From Mycobacterium heidelbergense (lineage in GTDB: Bacteria; Actinomycetota; Actinomycetes; Mycobacteriales; Mycobacteriaceae), in the NCBI RefSeq assembly GCF_010730745.1, contig NZ_AP022615.1:3906001-3970000 (forward strand): a stretch of 64,000 bases of DNA. The letters run 5' to 3'. Both the position numbers and the translations under genes were made by a program. Within the stretch, counting starts at the first letter, position 1; every line of letters starts with the position of its first letter. This document shows, piece by piece, positions 59,743-64,000 of this stretch. The notes below the pieces were generated by a model, which was not told where the DNA came from, did not search any database, and saw only the letters and a program-made list of their open reading frames with translations.

Positions 59743-60268
59743 GCCGCTAGACCCGCAGCGAGTGTCTGCGGCTGGCCAGATATATCAGGCAATGGTCAGC
59801 GACTTGCTGAAGTGCGAATTTGACCGGCGTAGGGCGCTGGAGGGCCGCGGCGCGACGCTCGTTACATCGAGCGGAGCGCTGCTGACGCTGATCTTCGGCC
59901 TGACCGTGCTTGTCACGGGTAAAGACCAAGTATTTCAAAATCGTTGGGCCATCTGGGTTCTTCTCGCGGCGCTGGTAGCTTTTGTCGCGTCGGCGCTGAT
60001 CGCTATCTTCATCCAAAGCTGGGGCTTCAAGTACGCGATTACCAGCCGGAAGACGCTGAAGAGCCTTGCCCGGGACAACACCGAGTGGGCCCGTCTAGCC
60101 GACGACGCGACGCGCAGTTGGCTCACCAGACAGGTCAACACAATCTGCAGCTTGCGCGACGGCAACGACATGAAGGCCAAGCTCGTGACATGGAGCTTGG
60201 GGTTCCAGGTCGCGGCGATCACCCTACTGTCGGCCTCTGTCGGAATCGACCTGTCCGGGCGGGTCTGA
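59699..60268 (+). CDS. Three-TM membrane protein resembling SLATT-type effectors
   Basis: 189 residues from GTG 59699. After a polar arm comes a helix (AAGQIYQAMVSDLLKCEFDRRRALEGRGATLV), TM1 about 50-72, TM2 about 82-106, a cytoplasmic helical region, and TM3 near the C-terminus (LGFQVAAITLLSASVGI). The arrangement resembles SLATT/2TM pore-forming effectors of bacterial conflict systems, but I see no diagnostic motif. No sensor gene (NTase, STAND, TIR) is directly beside it. Confidence 0.6.
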   Translation: MTGNVSAESSSSPGEPLDPQRVSAAGQIYQAMVSDLLKCEFDRRRALEGRGATLVTSSGALLTLIFGLTVLVTGKDQVFQNRWAIWVLLAALVAFVASALIAIFIQSWGFKYAITSRKTLKSLARDNTEWARLADDATRSWLTRQVNTICSLRDGNDMKAKLVTWSLGFQVAAITLLSASVGIDLSGRV

Positions 60269-60481
60269 CTCAGCTCTTGGCGGATGATTCGGCAAGCACC
60301 TTCAAGTTTGCGCAACTTCGAATGCGCGGCTAGTTGTCGGCTAGTTGCCGTTTATTCGTCGCAATTGAATGAGAATTGATGGAAATCGTCGGGCTCCCGA
60401 TGAGCTTGGATCTCAACCAAACATGTTGCGGGACAGGAAAATTATCGTAGATTTCGGGGCCTAACGCGAAGTGCCTTTTGG
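60269..60481. other. Right end of island 1, no gene
   Basis: About 210 bases, visibly poorer in GC than the chromosome, with no ORF of protein character. It ends in the attachment-site copy at 60482. Confidence 0.4.
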
Positions 60482-60520
60482 TAATCCGTTGGTCGCGGGG
60501 TTCGAGCCCGCCCGCCCCAC
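60482..60520 (+). repeat. Attachment site copy 2 (junction of islands 1 and 2)
   Basis: 39 bases matching 49818-49856 apart from a compensating G insertion/C deletion (GCGGGGTTCGAGCCCGCC). It cannot form a tRNA because the 5' half is missing. It is followed by GAACAGCCCCCACG, related to the sequence after copy 3. Confidence 0.8.
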
Positions 60521-60597
60521 GAACAGCCCCCACGAACAGCCCCACGTCCGAGTAGGTAGTTAGCCCACCTATTCGCACGATCCGACCTTTATTCGTA

Positions 60598-61125
60598 CTA
60601 TATGGCGCGGTCCAGGGCGGCGACCTCGGTGTGCACGCGCCCCGCGAGACATGTAGCGATCCTGTGTCATCGACACTTTGGAATGCCCGAGGTGATCGGC
60701 GCCCACGCGAGCCAACAGGTCCTCCTCGTCAATCAGCGTTGCAACAGTCTTGCGGAACGAGTACGTGGCAACACCTGGTACGCCGAGTTCATCACGGACT
60801 TTCCGCCACTGCTTGCCAAGGTCGTTGGGGTCGCGAAAGATCCCTGCCGTCGATGGAAAGACTACAGTCGATTCGCCAAAGTACGGACATGTGCGGCGGT
60901 CCTGAAGCGCGCCGACGGCGAAGCGCGGCAAGGTATCGTGCGCTGGCCCGCGTCAGTCTTAGTGTCGTCGGTCCGTTGTAGGCCTACTCCGACTACGCGA
61001 ACCACCTTTCCGGTGACCGCAATCGTTTCTTTCGTCTCGTTGAAGTCGGTCCACCGCAAACGCCAGCAGCTCGGAGCGGCGAAGCCCGGTGGCGATTAGG
61101 ACGGTGAACTCGTTTGATTACGTGT
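60598..61125 (-). pseudogene. Tyrosine integrase remnant with several frameshifts (island 2)
   Basis: Catalytic domain pieces are spread over three frames: TVLIATGLRRSELLAF (Arg I box, about 61070-61120), RWTDFNETKETIAVTGK (61000-61059), then RDPNDLGKQWRKVRDELGVPGVATYSFRKTVATLID and ADHLGHSKVSMTQDRYMSRG (60640-60820). The last codons RVHTEVAALDRAI need one more shift. Very similar to the fragment at 49899, so both islands used related integrases. Not functional as read. Confidence 0.8.
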
Positions 61126-61232
61126 TTTGCAGACGGTAGTGGATGATTCGCGTCGAGGACGCGCAGCGCCGAATGGCGTACCCGGAGTGGCACAGGGTTC
61201 ACTGGTCGGGGCTGCTCCTGTCCGATGTCAGG

Positions 61233-61622
61233 TTACTGGCCTGCTGACGCCACGGCCCGTTTGGCCGCCTCGACCAGATAGGAAGCGGCGCGATTCATCT
61301 TCTTGCACTCAGCGGTGGACAGCGCCTGGTGGGTGTAGGCCGCCTTATTCTTCAAGCCGAGCAGGGTGCTCAGGTGTTTTTCGGATCCCTTGTCCGCCGT
61401 TTTCAGCAGGGTGACGGCTCCGCTGTGGGTCCCACTTGACGAATGTACGCCGAGCCGGACGCAGCAGATGACGTCGGAAGCGGCGATACCGGCGTCCACG
61501 AATAGATCACCCGCCGCGTTGGGCATGTCGGCTTCCAGATGCTCAGCGGCGTCGAAGAACTCAACCGCCTTGGACAGGCGCCCTGCGGTGACGGCGGAAT
61601 TGCACTTACGTGTCCCCGCCAT
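61233..61622 (-). CDS. HEPN-like protein of a nucleotidyltransferase/HEPN pair
   Basis: 129 residues, all helical. Pattern of HEPN proteins: KAVEFFDAAEHLEADMPNAAGDLFVDAGIAASDVICCVRLGVHSSSGTHSGAVTLLK; the R-x-x-x-H (VRLGVHS) could be the catalytic pair, though spacing differs from the classical RxxxxxH. Possible RNase toxin. Its ATG shares one base with the stop of the nucleotidyltransferase gene. Confidence 0.7.
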   Translation of the reverse strand: MAGTRKCNSAVTAGRLSKAVEFFDAAEHLEADMPNAAGDLFVDAGIAASDVICCVRLGVHSSSGTHSGAVTLLKTADKGSEKHLSTLLGLKNKAAYTHQALSTAECKKMNRAASYLVEAAKRAVASAGQ

Positions 61623-62290
61623 CAGGCCCTCCGCGCTGCCGCAGCCTTGCCTACCGGGCGTAGCTGCCTATTGAGCCATGCCCGTGTTCCGGCGACGGTT
61701 AGGCCTTGCCTGACCACGTCGCTCAGGAGCGGCTCACCGGCAGTGGCCGCGGCGCGAAGCTCATCTTCGGTGTACTCGACGACGCGGCCGTCGTTGCCGG
61801 TCCACGCGGTGACCGACCGTGCGAGTTTGGCCACCCGTTGCTCCCACACCTCCGAATCCCCCTGGCGGCCATCGTGTTCGGAGTCGGAGGCGCGCACCAG
61901 GAACAGGTCGATGTCGCTGCCGAGAGTCATCCGTCCCGTTGCCGCTGACCCGAACACCGCGGCGTACTTGAGCTCCTCTCCCCACCCTTCCAGGTGCGAT
62001 TCGAGGCGGTCCAGGAACGTTGCGGTTAGCCGCGACAGCGCCAGGATCGGCTCTGCCGCAAGATGTTCGGTGTTGAGTCGGTAGGTGTTGGTCCTGCCGA
62101 CCTGATCACGGAGCACCACGCCCTGGACAGTCAGGCGGGTGAGGACTTTGCGGATGCCTTCCCCCGACGCGGTGGTCAGGATGCGCTGGATCTGGGTGAT
62201 CGTGAACGTCACCTCGCTGGTCGCGAGAACGCCGAGCACGTCGCCGTCCAACGTCGGCGTCACCGTGGCGAACGGCCGGTTCAGCTGCAT
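61622..62290 (-). CDS. Winged-helix nucleotidyltransferase (MNT-type), partner of the HEPN-like protein
   Basis: 222 residues. Winged helix at about 15-75 (TFTITQIQRILTTASGEGIRKVLTRLTVQGVVL), then a polymerase-beta-type nucleotidyltransferase domain with FGSAATGRMTLGSDIDLFLV (GS...D-x-D). In HEPN/MNT modules the NTase neutralises the HEPN RNase, in some cases by AMPylation. The wHTH suggests it also represses the operon. GGAGG upstream of ATG 62290. Confidence 0.8.
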   Translation of the reverse strand: MQLNRPFATVTPTLDGDVLGVLATSEVTFTITQIQRILTTASGEGIRKVLTRLTVQGVVLRDQVGRTNTYRLNTEHLAAEPILALSRLTATFLDRLESHLEGWGEELKYAAVFGSAATGRMTLGSDIDLFLVRASDSEHDGRQGDSEVWEQRVAKLARSVTAWTGNDGRVVEYTEDELRAAATAGEPLLSDVVRQGLTVAGTRAWLNRQLRPVGKAAAARRA

Positions 62291-62311
62291 CGCGCGCCCC
62301 TCCTTTATCTA

Positions 62312-62343
62312 CAACTAAAGTTAGAGTATCACAACTATAGTTG
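62312..62343. promoter_or_regulatory. Operator-like repeats upstream of the NTase/HEPN operon
   Basis: CAACTATAGTTG (62332-62343) is a perfect 12-base palindrome, and AACT-AA-AGTT (62313-62322) is a second, related site 20 bases away. They overlap likely -10 hexamers (TATAGT, GATACT on the minus strand). Fits autorepression by the winged-helix NTase. Confidence 0.6.
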
Positions 62344-62609
62344 GAATTTCCGCCGCGTGCCACGCCATGGTGGCGATCACGGCCGCATGGTCTTGACGTT
62401 GTTAGTGTTATCGGTAGGTGGGCACGGTGTCGACTTTGGGCCTTTGTTCGGCTCTGGCTGGTCTCGCCGCCAGCTCGTCTTTTATTGGTCGTTTATGGTC
62501 GAGAAACTACGAGGATCGACGGCGACGATGAGTGTCTAATGAACACTGTAATTGGTTGGCGGACAAGCAAATACTGGACAGACCAGTCTGCATCGCACAT
62601 GGTGGGCGG

Positions 62610-62648
62610 TAATCCGTTGGTCGCGGGTTCGAGCCCCGCCCGCGCCAC
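62610..62648 (+). repeat. Attachment site copy 3 (attR, island/chromosome border)
   Basis: 39 bases with one mismatch to the tRNA-Met copy (CGCGCCAC for CGCCCCAC). Followed by CAGGAACAGCCCCACGAG, presumably the original chromosomal sequence after tRNA-Met. No gene lies between the NTase operon and this site (62344-62609). Confidence 0.8.
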
Positions 62649-62688
62649 CAGGAACAGCCCCACGAGGGATGGCGGTTAGATTACTCGT

Positions 62689-63600
62689 ATGCGCATTGTT
62701 CGCCTGTTTGGTGCAGTCCTGACGATCCTCACAGCGGGGTTACTGCTGGCAACCCCCGCCGGCGCGCAACCGCCGTCCAAGCTCACGGATCACATCACTG
62801 ACAGCACCGGGGCGTTGACGGATTCCGGTCGGGCGGCGGTCAGCTCGGCAATCGACCGGCTTTACCGCGATCGGCACATCCAGCTGTGGGTGGTCTACGT
62901 CGACAACTTCTCCAGGTTCAAACCCGAGAACTGGGCCGACCGAACCCGCAGCGCCAGCGGGATGGGCAACCACGACGCCCTGCTGGCCGTGGCCACCAAC
63001 ACCAAGCTGTACGCGTTCACCGTGCCGCCTAAGGGGCAGGGCCTCACAGCGGCCGAGCTAAACAACCTGCGAAGCAATCAAATTGAACCGGCGGTGGCCG
63101 CCAAAGACTGGAGCGGTGCTGCGGTCGCTGCGGCCGACGGGTTGGACAAATCGGCAAGCTCATCAAAGCGGGCCTGGCTGCCGATCGCGATCGGCGTCAT
63201 CGTCGTCGTGGTCGTAATTGTGGTGATTCTGATGCTCTATCGTGCACGCCGCCGCCGGCGCGCGCGGCGGGTTGACCCCAGCGATGGGCAGGTGAACATC
63301 GAAGGGCGCGATCATTCGTTGGGACAGGCGTTGTCCACGGCGGACGCCAGATTGCGCCAGATCTCCGACTACGTCGCCAGGCATCACGAGAGCATCGACG
63401 GCGAGGCCCAGGCCCGGCTCGAAGAGGCGAAACGGTATTTGGCGGCAGCGCACGGCAAGGAAGCAAGCAACGACACCGAAGCAATCGCGTATGCCAACAG
63501 GGCATCGACGCTGGCCGCTCAGGCGCAAACGCTGGCAAACGCCAACGTGCTAGCAGCCCACCGCCCGCCACGACGTCGAGGCACCGCATCCACACAATGA
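62689..63600 (+). CDS. TPM-domain membrane protein
   Basis: 303 residues. Signal peptide MRIVRLFGAVLTILTAGLLLATPAGA, TPM domain about 27-155 (DHITDSTGALTDSGRAAVSSAIDRLY, LWVVYVDNF), one TM helix about 165-186 (WLPIAIGVIVVVVVIVVIL), a basic stop-transfer and a helical cytoplasmic tail. The extracytoplasmic TPM domain has been linked to phosphatase activity and PSII repair in plants; its bacterial role is unclear. Resembles the N-terminal part of M. tuberculosis Rv2345, which lies near dnaG there. Confidence 0.82.
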   Translation: MRIVRLFGAVLTILTAGLLLATPAGAQPPSKLTDHITDSTGALTDSGRAAVSSAIDRLYRDRHIQLWVVYVDNFSRFKPENWADRTRSASGMGNHDALLAVATNTKLYAFTVPPKGQGLTAAELNNLRSNQIEPAVAAKDWSGAAVAAADGLDKSASSSKRAWLPIAIGVIVVVVVIVVILMLYRARRRRRARRVDPSDGQVNIEGRDHSLGQALSTADARLRQISDYVARHHESIDGEAQARLEEAKRYLAAAHGKEASNDTEAIAYANRASTLAAQAQTLANANVLAAHRPPRRRGTASTQ

Positions 63601-63726
63601 TCGGTGGGGTCAAGGGTCGCCAAAAGGAAAGGCCCGCAGACCATTTGATGTGCGCGTCCCGGCAGAGCCAGCTGGCCGAGGCCGTTTTGTAGCCGTACCA
63701 AAGCCTAGGCGCCATCGCCACAAGCA

Positions 63727-64000
63727 CTAATCGATTTTGTCGACGCCAGATGGGGGTGGTTTCACAATCACGATGGGCAATGGGCGGTTCTGGGCAGCGG
63801 TGACGCCCATGGAACGTCCACCCATGCTCGTACCGCTCATGGCGCGTCCCGCCATGCTCGCCAAAGCCAGATCGCTGAGCATGCTTCCCTCGCCTCCCGC
63901 AGCAAGGGCGGGGGCGACGCTAAACCCGCCGCCCGGCAGCGCCTCGGCGGCAAGCCTGATCTCCGGGGCGGCGGTGGTCCACCCGTACGGCACCGACAGC
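63727..64000 (-). CDS. PPE-family protein (PPE-SVP type), C-terminal end only
   Basis: The frame enters from the right edge. The first visible residues LSVPYGWTTAAPEI carry the SVPxxW motif that defines the PPE-SVP subfamily. The tail is rich in Gly/Met/Ala (SMAGRAMSGTSMGGRSMG) and ends PLPIVIVKPPPSGVDKID. PPE proteins are secreted by ESX systems with PE partners. The N-terminal PPE domain is outside the window. Nothing is seen in 63601-63726. Confidence 0.85.
   Translation of the reverse strand, partial: LSVPYGWTTAAPEIRLAAEALPGGGFSVAPALAAGGEGSMLSDLALASMAGRAMSGTSMGGRSMGVTAAQNRPLPIVIVKPPPSGVDKID

Noticed and set aside
60482..60520. tRNA-like sequence at 60482 (and 62610) as extra tRNA genes
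   Set aside because: Only the 3' half of tRNA-Met is present; D arm, anticodon and 5' acceptor strand are missing, so these are attachment sites.
62341..62679. 112-codon plus-strand ORF across the att site
   Set aside because: It crosses the operator region and attachment site, has no RBS, and its composition is not protein-like.

Overview
The window looks like a slow-growing Mycobacterium close to the M. avium complex. It is GC-rich and actinobacterial throughout. It carries an mce operon, a PE/PPE-type C-terminus, a family 2A encapsulin of the 35-kDa major membrane protein I type, and a gene order that largely follows the M. tuberculosis block from dnaG/Rv2342 through cysE-cysK1, mez, lppP, the Rv2327-Rv2323c group, rocE and the usp sugar transporter to Rv2315c/Rv2314c (locus equivalences are from memory, not a search).

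Layout. 1-2.4 kb: the 3' end of dnaG, an Rv2342-like gene, tRNA-Asn and a small mobile-element remnant (XRE repressor, excisionase-like protein, two tightly coupled small ORFs). 2.4-9 kb: a sulfur/cysteine locus. An operon for a thioester-like-domain protein, cysK and cysE is preceded by a leaderless 26-codon ORF ending in nine cysteine codons. A second leaderless Cys-containing leader precedes an ANTAR-domain gene. A family 2A encapsulin with its cysteine desulfurase cargo diverges from the operon. 9-20 kb: a complete mce operon (yrbEA-yrbEB-mceABCDEF, two Mce-associated proteins, one CAP-domain protein). 20-34 kb: malic enzyme, a fused nitrate reductase/flavoreductase with a decayed second copy, lppP, an acyl-CoA dehydrogenase, a membrane methyltransferase, a VIT-type transporter, a truncated phytase-like gene, and an FHA-ABC transporter with a degenerate ATPase. 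34-49.7 kb: MarR regulator, ECF transporter, SRPBCC protein, sulfatase, Lrp/AsnC regulator, DDAH, RocE, UspABC, and a TldD/TldE pair separated by a 53-bp MIRU-like tandem repeat.

49.78-62.65 kb: tRNA-Met is followed by two tandem genomic islands bounded by three copies of a 39-bp sequence from the 3' end of the tRNA (49818, 60482, 62610). Both islands start with integrase remnants. The first carries a three-gene overlapping operon ending in an Mrr-like nuclease, an AbiE (MenA/MenT-like) toxin-antitoxin pair, a DnaQ-BRCT-zinc exonuclease with an unknown partner, and a three-TM protein resembling SLATT-type effectors. The second carries a nucleotidyltransferase/HEPN-like pair. This is best read as a defence island. 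After it come a TPM-domain membrane protein and the C-terminus of a PPE-SVP protein.

The strongest candidates for something new are (a) the cysteine-sensing architecture around 2.4-9 kb, where two leaderless Cys leaders, a cysteine-poor thioester-like protein lacking its thioester Cys, and an encapsulated desulfurase sit together, and (b) the overlapping three-gene nuclease operon at 52.6-54.8 kb.
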